NCBI GenBank assembly: GCA_019787685.1
Contig: JAHNUO010000018.1
Span: 558,001 to 622,000 of the forward strand
Source of the DNA: Chiua virens
Taxonomy: Eukaryota; Basidiomycota; Agaricomycetes; Boletales; Boletaceae
Direction of reading: 5' to 3'
DNA length: 64,000 nucleotides
The position numbers and the translations under genes were made by a program. Under the pieces are notes generated by a model. It ran no database searches and had not been told where the DNA came from. It saw nothing but the letters and a program-made list of their open reading frames with translations. Shown in pieces: positions 24,019 through 36,238 of the stretch. How positions within the stretch are numbered: position 1 is the first letter of the stretch; every line of letters starts with the position of its first letter.

Positions 24019-26222
24019 ATGGCTCCTCAATTCCTCAGTAACCTTATGCCAAAGAAGGAGGCGAACACTACCGCTAGCCTCCTACCAGCCATTAGGTCCC
24101 TCAAATCAATTCAAATCGCTCACTTCTGGGTCGGGTGTGTCAGAATGCGTTTTTAGTGTTGCTATGCCCACATGGAATCCTTGATTCAGCTGGCTTGCTT
24201 GGACCTGTGATTCACTCGATTTCTTCACTGTATCATTGACGCTTTCAACCCTTGCGAAACAGTTCAACGTAACGACGGCGACACTCGTAAGTTCCCATCA
24301 TAATTATCGTTTTGTGAGTTGTCTGACTGATCAACCATGCGTAGACAACCTCCATTACACTCACACTTCTTTTCAGATCAGTTGGTGCTGTGGGGTTTTG
24401 TCTTCCTGGTTCGGGGCTTTGCACTGAGCCTTAACGCAGATTATATTTGGTATCTTATCGGATCGTTTTGGTCGCAAGTGGCCTCTAGTTTGCAACTTGT
24501 TGCTCTGCTGCGTGTTCTCCCTTGCATCCGGTTTCGTGAACACGTATCCCCAATTCTTGGCCGTCCGTTCCATCTTTGGTATTGCCATGGGTGGTATCTG
24601 GGGCCTTGCGTCTTCGTCAGCACTGGAAAACCTGCCTGTCGAAGTTCGAGGCCTTGCGAGCGGTATACTTCAGGAAGGCTATGCGTGCGGTTATCTTATC
24701 GCCGCTGTCATCAACATCACTGTCGTTCCCCGTTCTCCTTATGGCTGGCGGTCGCTGTTCTGGTTCGGTGCTGGTGTTTCGTTTCTTTCGGCCTGTTTGT
24801 GTTCACTCTTGCCTGAATCGGAGGTATTCCTGCGTGCCAAGGCTGTCGAGAGAGCAAGGGGAGCGACCACCACTCAAAAGACGAAGATTTTCATGCACGA
24901 AACAAAAGAGATGCTCAAACTTCATTGGAAGTTGTGTATCTATGTTGTTTTGCTTATGAGCGGTAAGTTTATGCGCGCGTTCTCAGACGTGCGTGAGTAG
25001 TTGTTGATCTTGGTCTCGCGCAGGATTCAACTTTCTAGCTCATGGTTCTCAGGTACCCGAATATAATCTTTCGTGGATATTTTGAAGCTGCCGACATGCA
25101 TGACCTTGATTTGCAGGATTTATACCCCACTTACTTGGAGGAGACCAAAGGGTTCTCAAGCTATGATGCATCCATTGCTACAATCATCGGAAATTGTGTA
25201 TGTGTAATTTTATCATCTTCCATATGACACGCACCCACTAGAATGATAGGGAGCTATTGCGTGAGTTTTGATTGATGGTATTGAAACAGCATCACGAACT
25301 TCTTTTCGGGCTGATATATGTAGTGGTGGTGCAGTCGCTGGATACTCAAGCCAATATATTGGGCGTCGCCTCGCTATTGTGTAAGTGCGGCTGTTTTCTT
25401 GATGTTTGTCTTCGAGTGGTCTCATAACCTCGCTCAGCCTCTGTGTGTTACTTGTCGGTGGTAAGTCAGAGATCGATCGTGACTGTGGTACCCTGATTGT
25501 CAATCAATGTTCCGTTATCACGTCAAGCATTTATCCCCTTGTGGATTCTCCCGGATACGTTTGGCCCTCTCTCTGCGGGCGCATTTTTTGTCCAGTTCGG
25601 TGTTCAAGGCGCGTGGGGAGTTGTAGGTGCCCACTTCTCCCCTTAATGTGAACATGACCCAAATGCACTACGCTCAGATTCCCATTCAGCTCGCAGAATT
25701 GTCGCCTCCTGCATTCAGGGCAACCTTCCCTGGTGTAGCGTATCAGCTCGGCAATGTAAGTTACACCCGTCTGTGAGAAACTATCGGCATGCAGATTAAT
25801 CTTCTACCTTTAGATGATCTCCTCTGCGTCGTCTCAAATCGAAGCGAGTGCGTGTTCTGCTCACGTGCTGGACCCCTGACGTTGACATTTAGTTTGGTTT
25901 AGCTGGCGCACACTCGCTGAGGACCTATATTACCGTTAACGGCATTGTCAAAAACGTTCCTGATTATGCGACTGTGCAAGGAATCTTCATTGGTACTGTT
26001 GCTGCGTATGTTGTCCTGATGACGCTCTTTGGCCCCGAGTACGTCCCTCGTCCTCGTTAAATAGAATGTTCATCACGGACGCTTGTCACGCTTTTCAGAC
26101 ATCACTCATCTCACTTCGAGAAACACAAGACCGCCTTTGAGGAAGGTGGTGGACAAGACAGTGCGATCGTGCATGACGATGACGAGATACGCGAGGAAGA
26201 TGAGAAGGGTTCGGATGTATGA
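24019..26222 (+). CDS. JEN1-type carboxylate:H+ symporter (MFS), 14 exons
   Basis: Plasma-membrane monocarboxylate (lactate/pyruvate-type) permease by family. Exons are 24019-24134, 24190-24286, 24345-24389, 24440-24962, 25024-25052, 25117-25197, 25250-25260, 25324-25380, 25438-25460, 25528-25622, 25678-25755, 25814-25847, 25903-26038 and 26099-26222, giving 482 residues. Every junction keeps frame and restores family sequence: WLAWTCDSLDFFTVSLTLS, TTSITLTLLFRSVGA, LSDRFGRKW, GIAMGGIWGLASSSALENLP, ILQEGYACGYLIAAV. The JEN signature is NFLAHGSQDLYPT (residue 263 on), and IPIQLAELSPPAFRATFPGVAYQLGN follows. The C-terminal tail is acidic with Lys. Several exons are tiny (11, 23, 29 nt). In yeasts JEN genes are repressed by glucose; nothing here shows the regulation. 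Confidence 0.93.
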
Positions 26223-27233
26223 TTTGTTTGGTTTATTGATAATAAGTCTTTGTGCCATGACACATGGCTCAACGATACACTGACTACGGTGATGCCTTTC
26301 TGGCCAAAAGCGATTTGTTCGTTTGTGATGGCCGCACCATCTACATGATACATGACGAGTATACTTCACGACTCTTTCAAACAATGGGATTTGTTTTTTT
26401 CATTTCCAAACTTGACGGAGGACTCACGGACTCATCGGAACGTCATTCGTACGAAGGTGTTGTTACATAAAAATGAGCCCAATATGACAAGAACCTGGTC
26501 CGCTCAGCCATACTCGTTAACTCCGAGGTCGTAATCCGATATTTTGGTCATTTGGGGGTTTACGTGTCCCCAAGCAAACCTCAAGCGCATAGAACGCGCT
26601 GTATCCTGTTGGCAAATGGAGCGGCTAAGATTCCGACTCCAGGACTCAGTACTCAATACCTACTCACATCGAGGTCAAAGGAATCTTGCCAGGATTAATT
26701 GCAAAAGCTTCAAGGGGGGCATCAACAGTTAACTACTGGACCTCACCGCAACTCACCACCTTCTTCCATATGCTCGATATCTCCTCATCTGCCATCGGAT
26801 ACTGTATCGACTTCAAGTTCTCTTCCTTGCAGAAAATAATAATCATCGTGCAGTCTGCTTCCACGGAGACCCACGAGAATGTTCTCGTACATCGTCATGA
26901 GAGCAAATAGCATGGCTTGGAATACCTTGAATGACGTCCACAATGTAATTTCTGTACGAGCGTTTCTGCCTTCATGCATCATGGGGAGACACTCAGCTTC
27001 CAAATTTCAATGCCGGGGTCGTCGCGGTCTAACGTTACCCGTAATAAGTGTCATCACAAACAACACGAGATTGACATACGATGCATTGGATATGCCCGTC
27101 ATTGGTGGACTCATCATCAATGCTGGGCAAAAGGAAAGATGATGTGTAGGCTGTACGCTACTAGTCTCATGATGATGATGGGGTGAGAGGTAAAACGTAG
27201 CGTTTCCTTTTTTGTGCTTAGGTATCGACGCCA
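26223..27233. other. Intergenic, no gene seen
   Basis: About 1 kb with frames of at most about 90 codons and no recognisable content on either strand. It includes the JEN1-type 3' flank and the GRC3 promoter. Confidence 0.4.
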
Positions 27234-29770
27234 ATGCTCAGCGCAGTCGCGGCACGCAAAGCAGCCAAGGCGGCAGCAGAGGCATCCATTACACCCTCTT
27301 CTAAACCACCATCACCGCCCCTTTCCAAGTCGCTCTCGCCATCACCAAAGCCAGCGAGCTCGTCAAATGACAATGCGTCGTCGACCGTGAAACGGAAACC
27401 CCGTGGTTCGTCCAACACTGGACAATCAAAAAACAAAAAGACCAAACTCACTCACGCGTCTACAAAGTTTGACCGCAGTGTACGCTACTTTGACGCAAGC
27501 GACGCGTCGAAAGCACAGAATACTGTTGATACCGCTATCGGGACGGCCACTTCGCAGTCAGAGTCGTCGTCGTCTGCAGAGGAGATGGAGATGGATATCT
27601 CCCATCCGGCTGGTCTCTCGTTCCTCCCCGTCAAAAAAACTAAGCGCGCCTGGTCACCGAGTCGACCAATGCCGGATTCATCGGACGAAGAAGAAGCTGA
27701 TCCTCCTGGCTCTACCGATCCCAGCATGTATTTGGCATCGGTGTCGAAAAAATTTGAGCCTTTGCCTCTTTCCACGTTTCGTCCGGTGATCGGTATCAAT
27801 GTCTACTCGGTCCAAGGGAACGAATACGAGACCAACGGGGCGGCAGTCATCTTGGTGCTTCAACCCAACGAAACAGCCGCGCTTGTCGGAATCTATTCGT
27901 TGTGCGTCTTACAAGGCAGTCTTTCGCTGTTAGGTGTCACGCTATCACCGTCAAACACCAAGCACGCCATTTTCGCTCCAAGATCATCACCCATTCCCAT
28001 CCTGTCATGGGCTAAATTGGATCGTCAGGGCTCCTGTGCATATCCGATCCCACTAGCTATCCGTCGTCAAGAAAATTCCACTGCAATATTGATTGAATAC
28101 GCCCACACCGGTGTTGAAGGCCTCGGACAGATATGTAAAACGTTTGAAAATGTCTTCCAGCCACCTCGGGAGTCGGAGGCCCTTCCAAGTATCGAGCTCC
28201 CGAGGATACACATCGTATGTATTCTTAAACCCTAACTTGCGATTTTTCGCTAATACATCTACTAAAAGGTCAACCGTGGCGCCAAGGATATTTATCCATA
28301 TGTATTTCCAAGCTCTTGGGAAACTGCTTGTTCGTTGATCGACGAGCAACTTGACTCGGAGATGACTGCTGCGCCGGTATGTTTGGTGAAAGGACCCAGG
28401 AAGAGCGGAAAGAGTACACTGGCACGAACGCTAGTAAATCGATTGTTGAATCGGTTAGTATCTACGAGACGTCGCGTTTAGTCGCTCACCCGTCTCATCA
28501 AGATATCGTCGAGTCGCCTTCCTCGAATGTGATTTGGGCCAATCCGAATTCACACCAGGAGGTTTGGTAGCACTCAACTTGGTAGAGAACTACGTGTTTG
28601 GTAAGCCAACACACTTGGTGGCCTAATTAGTCAGGGGTGAAACTCTACGTTACAGGACCCCCGTTTACACATCCAAGTTTACCATATCGCTCGCATTACA
28701 TTGGATCCACTTCGCCCCGTGCGAGTCCGTCGCACTATCTACACTCGGTTCAATCTCTGTTGGAAGTGTACAAGCTTGATTTACAGTTTCCAGTGACGAA
28801 CAATGAGTCCCTGCCTGGCGACGAGCGCATATATGATGCAATCCCGCTCGTGGTCAATACGATGGGATGGACTAGGGGCCTGGGTACAGACCTGAATGCG
28901 CGAATTGAGAACTTCGTGGAGCCGTCGCATACATTCGATATCGTTGGGGTCGAAGAGAAGGGGTGGCCGGCACCTCCTCAGCCACAGTCCTCTCAGCAAG
29001 CCCTAACCGGTTTCCAACTCATGCCAACTAACATAATGAAATGTGTCACGGTGGAATCCATCACTTCAGAGACGACGAACACACATTACACCGCGACAGA
29101 CCACCGGAATCTCAACATCCTGTCGTACTTTCATGCGGTTTTTCCTGAAATTCCGATTTCATCATCTGGTCCGAGTTTGGTACTCAATCAAGTGCTTGCT
29201 ATCGGTTGGGACACATCGGTGCCGCTCTGTGCACGCTATCCTTACGAAGTGGACTACTCGCAAGCGTTTGATCACGTCTACTTGACCGGTCCGGGGTATG
29301 AAGATGTAGTGCCGTCCGAGCTTACGCGAGTGCTGAATGGCGCCATCGTCGGGCTTGTCTCGAGTGGACCTGCCAGCAAACTTCCTCGACCCACCCATCC
29401 GAGGACGTCGAACGAAGAAACATCTTCACTGCCATACACGCCTGCCGAGCCACCTCCCGATCCGGCACTGTCGACGTGCCACGGCCTTGCCCTGATCCGA
29501 GGTATCCCGCTCACACCCAACCCACGCTCGCCACGCATACACATCCTCACACCCCTCCCACCGGCAGTCCTAGCTCACACACGCGTGCTCGTCAAGGGTG
29601 AAATGGAACTACCGATCTGGGGTATGCTCGACTTCCGCGAGGACGACCATGGTCGGGTGGCAGGCATCGACAAGGATCATGTGCCGTATCTGCAATGGGG
29701 AAAGGGAGAAGGTGTCGGAGGTGAGAAGAGGCGGGTGAGGCGAAATTTACTGCGGAAAGGACAGATGTAA
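27234..29770 (+). CDS. GRC3: Polynucleotide 5'-hydroxyl kinase GRC3, 4 exons
   Basis: Exons are 27234-28214, 28269-28453, 28503-28600 and 28656-29770, giving 792 residues. A roughly 180-residue Ser/Lys-rich nuclear N-terminus precedes the domain that starts around STFRPVIGINVYSVQGNEYE. The P-loop VKGPRKSGKSTLARTLVNR has its Walker A at residues about 370-378, and VAFLECDLGQSEFTPGG is the Walker B/Clp1-Grc3 signature. GWTRGLG and a C-terminal beta-rich part follow. Grc3 with Las1 phosphorylates and trims the C2 site in ITS2 during 25S/5.8S rRNA maturation in the nucleolus. The three introns (54, 49, 55 nt) are unambiguous because each join restores conserved sequence. Confidence 0.94.
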
Positions 29771-31304
29771 GGGCCATTGGCATGTTCGAGGTAGCTCGAA
29801 GGATGGGTCGTTGCAACTCTCCGTGAGCATCGCTCGAGCTATTAGGTGCGTTCAGTTTCTGTTCCCAGTAGGCACATTTCACGTGTGCTAACGTCGTGCA
29901 GATGCTTTGCTTTGTTATAGAGTATTCCACCGATACAGTCCGTGCCTACTGCGACGCGGGAGGCTGGCTAGGAAATAACTTGCTCCCATTTAAAGGGCAA
30001 GTGCATCTATTTCAGAACAAGAACACTGACAAAGTTGTGCTCGAATTCCAGCGAGATTTTTCTGTCTGACCACCTTGATAGCGAAAATGAGTGCATAATT
30101 TTCCTTACCGTTATCCAACCGGGTCCATAGACTCGCGGTGGCGTTTAGCTTTCAACGCGGAGTCGTAGCTCTTCTCGATCAATATGTTTCCGTCGATGAG
30201 TCGCACCTTTTCAACATGCTTCTTGGCTCAGGCGGGCTCGGAGTCCCAGCCCCGGCAATATTCCGAGCGTCATTTTTCAATCGCGTTTTCCGCAGCGTTT
30301 TGAAAAACGGCTGTAACTTCTCACATTAATTGGTTGGATCAATCCGGGTGTTCGCCTACGCCACTGATCATGACAACCTGTCTTGGAGATGCCGACGATG
30401 CATCATAAGGCATTTAATAATGGAGCATGTGAGCTATACTCAAAGACAACCTTGAGTAGGTAAATGAAGGGAACCTTGGCAGGACGATGGACCAGGAGCA
30501 TGCTTCCAGCATGCCTGAAGAAATTTTCTCAGGTCTGCTAGTGGAGGAGCGCTTTGTGACGTTACCGCTTGCTGCACTTTTGTGGGCCTGCCTCTGATCA
30601 GCGCTCTCAAAAGTCCATAAAAAAGGTAATTAAGGGTCCTAACAATGTTTTTCCTTGGAGCTTGGTCTCAGACCTGGTTACCAGTCTGTCTTAGACCAGT
30701 CCTGACTCCTGAGCGTCTTCCAGCGGCAGTTCAAACGAGTTCACTGACCAAGTGACTGGCTGTGAGGAAACCGCCCTAGGCAGGGGGTGCCATGACTAAT
30801 ATTATCAGGGTCAAGTCAGCCTGGGTCACGTCACTTTACCAAGTATAGCATCATTCAGGCTTCCTGAGGCCTTCAAATTTCTCCCGCATCACGACCCTGT
30901 CAATTAAGTCGTTCACTTCAACAAAGACAAAGATACGCCCAACCCAGGTCTCACTAATATACACCACTTCAGAGCCTGCTGGAGGATAGAATGGTCCTGA
31001 AGAGAATTCTTGTGCTTTCTAAAGTCCTTTGGTGCTGGAATCGCAGGATGGACCCAGCGCCATCTCTTGCGAAAAAAATCACGAAAAGAGTCCGGACGAT
31101 CAGCGGTATTAGGTATGTCTCTCACAAGCATTAACACGTTCAAACGCATATGTATAGCGGACGAACACCCCTGTAGTCGTGGTGCTGTAATCTCTACCCT
31201 TTCGTCAAAGGTTTGATGATGTTCCAGGACCCCTTCGTTAGATATTTAAAGTGTCGACGAGAATTTTTTGCAGTTTCATTCAAGGCCGTCTATTTTTTGG
31301 CATC
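29771..31304. other. Intergenic, no gene seen
   Basis: About 1.5 kb with only short open frames on both strands. No terminal repeats or recognisable transposon domains were noticed. Confidence 0.4.
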
Positions 31305-32112
31305 ATGTCTGCAGTCTCCGGTGGCAAACAATTCCAGAACGCGGTCTACGTGGGCATCAACTTGCAAGACATATTGTACGGTAAAGTCGCGAGTCGTGAT
31401 TTAGAATCATCGATGCAGGCTTATCAACACGTTTTGGCATTTGCAGGCATCGAGGTGGTGCTGTATTTAAAGACGATGTGCAGGTTGCTGGCCCATGAAG
31501 GAACACGCAAGAAATCTGATGTGTTTTACGCGATATTTACCAGCGTTATGCTGTTTATTATTACTATCTGGATGTCCACGCAGGCGATGTTTGGCCAGCA
31601 TATGTGGTTGTTGGACACAGATTTCACAGGAGGTTCGAATGCTTACTGGGCCGAGGATATTTCGGACTGGTACAGGGTTCTGGTTACGGTGGCAGTCATA
31701 GTGCTGCAACTCATGACGGACGCCTTGATGGTCAGAAATGATCGGCGTATCAAGAGTTTATGCTCACACCATAGTTCCAGATCTACCGCTGCTGGATAGT
31801 GTGGAACAACTATCGCTTCATCATAGTACCCTCGATCCTGTGGATTGGAACCCTCGGTACGAACAAATCTTTTTTGCTTGACGCGCGTGTTTATCATTTG
31901 ACGAATCAAGCTTTGGGGGGTGTGGTCGGCTGGAATTCCACTGCCACTGGTGGACTTTTCTTCCGTAAAGTCGGCGCCCAACTGTGCTTGGCGTACTACA
32001 GCATCTCCGTGCTCTCGACGGCAATATTGACGGCGATGATCTGTTACCGTATGATCTGGCATGATAGAGAGATCAGGACGTCCACACAAGCAAGATTTGG
32101 CCAGCAAATGTG
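31305..32112 (+). pseudogene. Multi-pass membrane protein copy A, 3' end replaced by copy B
   Basis: This copy has the same exon pattern as the intact copy at 34911: 31305-31380, 31447-31730, 31781-31856, then an exon beginning at about 31901. Shared blocks include FQNAVYVGINL, LAHEG.RKKSDVFYA, VLQLMTDALM, IYRCWIVWNNYR and AMICYRMIWHDREIR. Directly after DREIR, near 32080, the sequence jumps to STQARFGQQM, which belongs in the middle of exon 2 of a second copy, and meets TGA at 32110-32112. Copy A thus lost its last two membrane segments and C-tail. A shortened protein could still be made. Confidence 0.7.
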
Positions 32113-33011
32113 ATTGCTTAACGCAGATTTTCCAGGCGGCCCAAATGCTGAACTGCGCATATTTCGGACTGGAAAATGGAGCTGGGCACAACGGCGATGG
32201 TTGTCCTTCAGCTTATGACGGATACCTGAATGGTCAATTATCAGCTGTCATGATGTTCATCGTCACGCTTTGTCGCTCACCAATAGTTCTAGGGAGTCTA
32301 CCGATGCTGGATGGTATGGAGCGGCTATCGTGTCATCATAGTACTCTCGATTTTGTGGATGGGAATCCTTGGTATGCATGGTATCCCCTGTTCCTCGACC
32401 ATGACTGACAATCTAACAAACCACAGTTCTGGGCATTGCGGTCATCTGGTTTAACAGTACCAAGGGTGGTATTTACTTCCAGAGACTCATCGCTTCTCAA
32501 GTCTGCTTGGCATACTTCAGCGTTGCCACGCCTTTGTTTGCGATCTTGATATTGATGATCTGTTATCGTATGTTATGGATTGGGAGGAAGGTCAGGGCAC
32601 ATCTGGGACACGAGTACACATCACCTTATTTGCAATCGTCTCATTGGTAGTCGAGTCCATGGTCCCTATGCGCTTTCTGGTATTGCATTTCTGGTAGCGT
32701 TTGGTGTAGGGGCTCAAATTGTGAACGCCATCGCGTATACACACATCTTGGTTATGGTACGCGGTCACGGCATCTCTGAATACTGGGCGTGTGTCATATA
32801 GCTAATGGGGCTGGTGTACTTTGCAGTGTATATCACCGCAGATGTTAATCCTACGCATGACGATGGGGACTGCGTGGACGCACAAGACATGCAAGAAACT
32901 GCACTCGACGATCAAATTCTTCCCTCGAAGCATGACGGGTCGGAAGGTTCCGAGGTATTCACCATGGAGGAGTTGAGATCAACTCGGGAAGGTAACGACG
33001 ACTCAGTGTGA
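32082..33011 (+). pseudogene. Multi-pass membrane protein copy B, 5' truncated and frameshifted
   Basis: Starts mid-exon 2 relative to copy C and runs to the C-terminal exon (CISPQMLILRMTMGTAWTH, from about 32828). Visible damage compared with copy C includes a TGA where copy C has the Trp codon of QQMWLLNADF, missing bases at the following NAYWAAH region, and one missing base in the PYFAVVS region. It lacks exon 1 altogether and is fused to copy A. It is considered dead. Confidence 0.72.
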
Positions 33012-33110
33012 AATATCAAGCGATATGTGGACCCACTTCAATGCTCAACATGCATCATAGTTTCACATCGTGCCACAGTCAATCCTTACTCTTCAGATTT
33101 CAGCGCTGAT

Positions 33111-33407
33111 TCATTTCATGTCATACAAGTCGCGAGCAAATACGTCCAGGTGAAGGTCATCGCTTGCGCGATGTCTGTGACCCAACATGCTGGGCATTGT
33201 CACCAAGAAACCTGAGGCGAACACAAGTACAAACCAAAGAATCCTTTCAGCGAGTGGAAGGCGAGGAAGCGTGAGCCGAAAAGGCTTCGAGAAACAAGAT
33301 TCCCGCTGTGTGGCAGGGCTAATGTGGCGGAAGGTAGAAGCCTGAGGCCTGAGTGTTATCGTTGGCCAAGATTTATAGGAGAGAAACGACCGCGCGCGGT
33401 CTTGCAT
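33111..33407 (-). pseudogene. Alpha/beta hydrolase remnant (duplicate of the gene at 36239-37175)
   Basis: Contains FASGFLVTMPSMLGHRHRAS and DLHLDVFARDLYDMK, near-identical to the intact hydrolase, but it lacks the nucleophile-elbow half and the C-terminus. The stretch corresponding to exon 1 is also internally deleted. Flanking non-coding DNA on both sides still aligns by eye with the intact copy. Confidence 0.7.
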
Positions 33408-33500
33408 TCACTGCCTACTCCCGCGAAAACTATTCCTGACCCCGTGATGTCCCTCACTCCATACTACATAGCATCCACGATCAACGTACCATGTTCCATG

Positions 33501-34910
33501 ATATGATAACAGGCTCCATCCTTGCAGTTCAGGACCCGACTCGGAATTGTCATGAGTCAAGTAGGTGGTTCGTTTCTGTTGTTGAAGGCGACCTGATGGT
33601 TGTGGGCAACATCATGTGTAATGAGGTCCGATGACGAAGCTTGATTGGCTAAGGAAAAGAAAAACTGGCTGCCCGAAATACCAGTTGATGCTCGGTTTCA
33701 ACGCGCATTGGTACAGCATTATTCAATTAGCATCCCACCCTTCCCCCAAGCAACTGTTGAGGGGCACTACGGTCACCCAACACTTCCAACCGCATTCCTT
33801 TGCGCGTTTCTTGAATTTGTACCAAGTTTATTCTCCCTAGTAACGTCTGGTTCGGATTTGTGTCTCTTGACACCGGCGCCGTTTCAAAAATTTGCGCGTT
33901 AACGGCATGCTATGTGGCGTTTACCTTCAGACTCAACTAGGATCAAACCTTTCCTAGGGATCGGATGCGGCTTCTTGAGTCATGCAGGACAATGTCCCTC
34001 AAGAGCTCCCTACGGGTTCGATCTAGTTATTTTTGAAAAGCAAGAACCACGCTGGCACTCACATTGACAGGCAATGGGCCAGACCCACATCGATTGGATG
34101 ATGACCACAAATTCACTATGGCAGTAAGATTACCGGCATCACAATGACTCGGATCACATACGGAGTTCAAGTTATCGTTCAAATCACGACGATGATCGTT
34201 GACAATGAGGCTGGCGTACGACTCATAGTAAGTCCGGTATCCATTCGCAGTGAGACACCTGGTTAGCAACAATCAAGTACTCCCTGGGCCCAGGGTCTTG
34301 GTTCAATGGATAATCCTGGCGACCATTGACAATGTACCGAGGCAGTGGATGGTCCTGAATATTATATTGGATCCTGGCGGGAGTGAGAATACCGTTACTT
34401 TTCCGGCCGGATAGTCGCGATCGGGTGCAGCCGCCATCGGAGTTTATTAGACCATAATACAAGTTGAAGCTCGCCGACTCATACGACTAATATCAGTTTC
34501 ACTGCGACCCTAGCCCAACGGTTTCGGTCTCAGACATCCCCTCAAGAAACAAAGTTGCGCTTACTAATAGCCTGCGCACGATCGAGTCGAACCACATGGG
34601 TTAATGGCAAGAAGCTATGAGGTGATCCTCTGATTCGGACGCGCGAACCCTGTCAATGTACCTTGATGTGTCGTCAACGCAGCAAACCAATCCGGGTTTT
34701 CAGGAGAGAAATGGCGCCTTTTCCGAGCCGCCTAAACCTGGGCAACTGGCCGCATAGCTCCTTTTGTAAACTCTCCTCTATCTTAGTATCTCAATTCAAT
34801 TGACTGGCGGAGGTTCCAGGACTCACTCGGAGACCCGCGTCGGTGCGGTATAAAACTGGCAAGGAAATTTTTCCATTTTGACCAGGTGCTTCCTTCATTT
34901 AATTTGTACG
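33501..34910. other. Intergenic; includes a degenerate minus-strand coding stretch
   Basis: The minus strand at about 34480-34027 reads as protein in two frames that meet near 34255: first NLYYGLINSDGGCTRSRL, later TANGYRTYYESYASLIV and NRCGSGPLPVN, ending in a stop at 34027. A one-base frame change or missed splice separates them. The Cys-containing, soluble-looking sequence is not one I can name. Nothing else in the interval is supported. Confidence 0.3.
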
Positions 34911-36105
34911 ATGGATATTATCTCAGGTGACGACCAATTCCAGAACGCAGTATACGTGGGCATTAATCTGGAAGCCATCCTGTATGGTAAGCCTAGCGAT
35001 ACACGCTGTTGCCGAACATACATCCAGGCTCATCTGCCGCCCTACCTGCAGGAGTCGAGCTGGCGCTGTATTTCGCGACGATGCACAGGCTACTAGCTCA
35101 TGAAGGAAAGCGCAAGAAATCCGACGTGTTTTACGCCGTCTTCAGTAGCGTGATGTTACTGAATGTCACCATCTGGGTATCCACCCAAGCAAGATTTGGC
35201 CAGCAGATGTGGTTGCTCAACGCAGATTTTCCGGGCGGCCCGAACGCTTACTGGGCTGCGCACATTTCAGACTGGAACATGGAAATGGGCACAACGGCGA
35301 TGGTTGTCCTTCAGCTGATGACGGATGGCTTGATGGTAAGATACATATCACGATGCTCAACCTATTCACGGTTTTCCACTCATCTATGGTTCCAGATCTA
35401 TCGTTGCTGGATGGTATGGAACAGCTACCGTATCATCATCATACCCTCGATTATGTGGATAGGAACGATTGGTATGCGTGATATCCCCCGTTCCTTTGCA
35501 CGCGACTAACGATCTGACGAACCAAAGCTCTGGGGATTGCAGTCGTCTGGGCCAATAGCACCAAAAATGGTATTGAGTTCCAGGACATTGCTTCTCAAAT
35601 CTGCCTGGCGTACTTTAGTGTCACCACGTTCTTGACCACGGTCTTGACATTGATGATCTGTTGCCGTATGGTATGGTTCGGCAGGAAACTCAAGGCGCAG
35701 CTGGGGCACGAGTACGCATTACCGTATTTTGCTGTCGTCTCCTTGGTGGTCGAATCGGTGCTTCCCTATACGCTCACCGGCATCACATTTCTGGTGGCAT
35801 TTGGTGTAGGGGCTCAGGTTCTGAATGCGATCGCATATACGCATACCTTGATGATGGTACGCGGTTGCTGCATCGGGCATGTCATACAACTAACGGGGCT
35901 GGTGGTTTTGTAGTGTATATCACCGCAGATGCTAATCCTACGCGTGGCAATGGGGACTGCGTGGACCCATGAGACATGCAAGCAACCGCACTCGACAATC
36001 AAATTCTCTCCTCAAAGCATGACGGCAGGGACTAGGTCAGAAGTTACCGAGGTGCTCTCCATTCTGGAGTTGACAATGAGTTCAACTCCGGACCACTCGG
36101 GGTGA
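34911..36105 (+). CDS. Hypothetical multi-pass membrane protein, intact copy C, 5 exons
   Basis: Exons are 34911-34986, 35052-35335, 35396-35471, 35528-35856 and 35914-36105, giving 318 residues. About seven hydrophobic segments are visible, among them VELALYFATM, VFYAVFSSVMLLNVTIWV, TTAMVVLQLMTDGLM, IIIIPSIMWIGTI, ICLAYFSVTTFLTTVLTLMIC and LVVESVLPYTLTGITFLVAFGVG, followed by a polar tail. The pattern is typical of an Agaricomycete-expanded seven-helix membrane family of unknown function (from memory). All introns are GT-AG with phases 1, 0, 1, 0. It faces the hydrolase gene at 36239 on the other strand (convergent, 134 bp). Confidence 0.82.
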
Positions 36106-36238
36106 AATAGTAAGGGAGGTGTATACATACCGTAAGATTCGCATGCATCAGTCTCACATTGTACAACAGTCGATCCTTACTTTTCGTTGCTTATATATTT
36201 TTGACAAACCATCCCCCCAGTCGAGAGTTCATGTCAAC

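Larger units (their letters stand above)
31305..33500. repeat. Left copy of a segmental duplication (membrane protein + hydrolase), rearranged
   Basis: The gene order, opposite orientations and intergenic words (for example CATGCATCA then CAGTC.ATCCTTACT) match those at 34911-37260. The copy has suffered an internal fusion and deletions. Confidence 0.65.
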
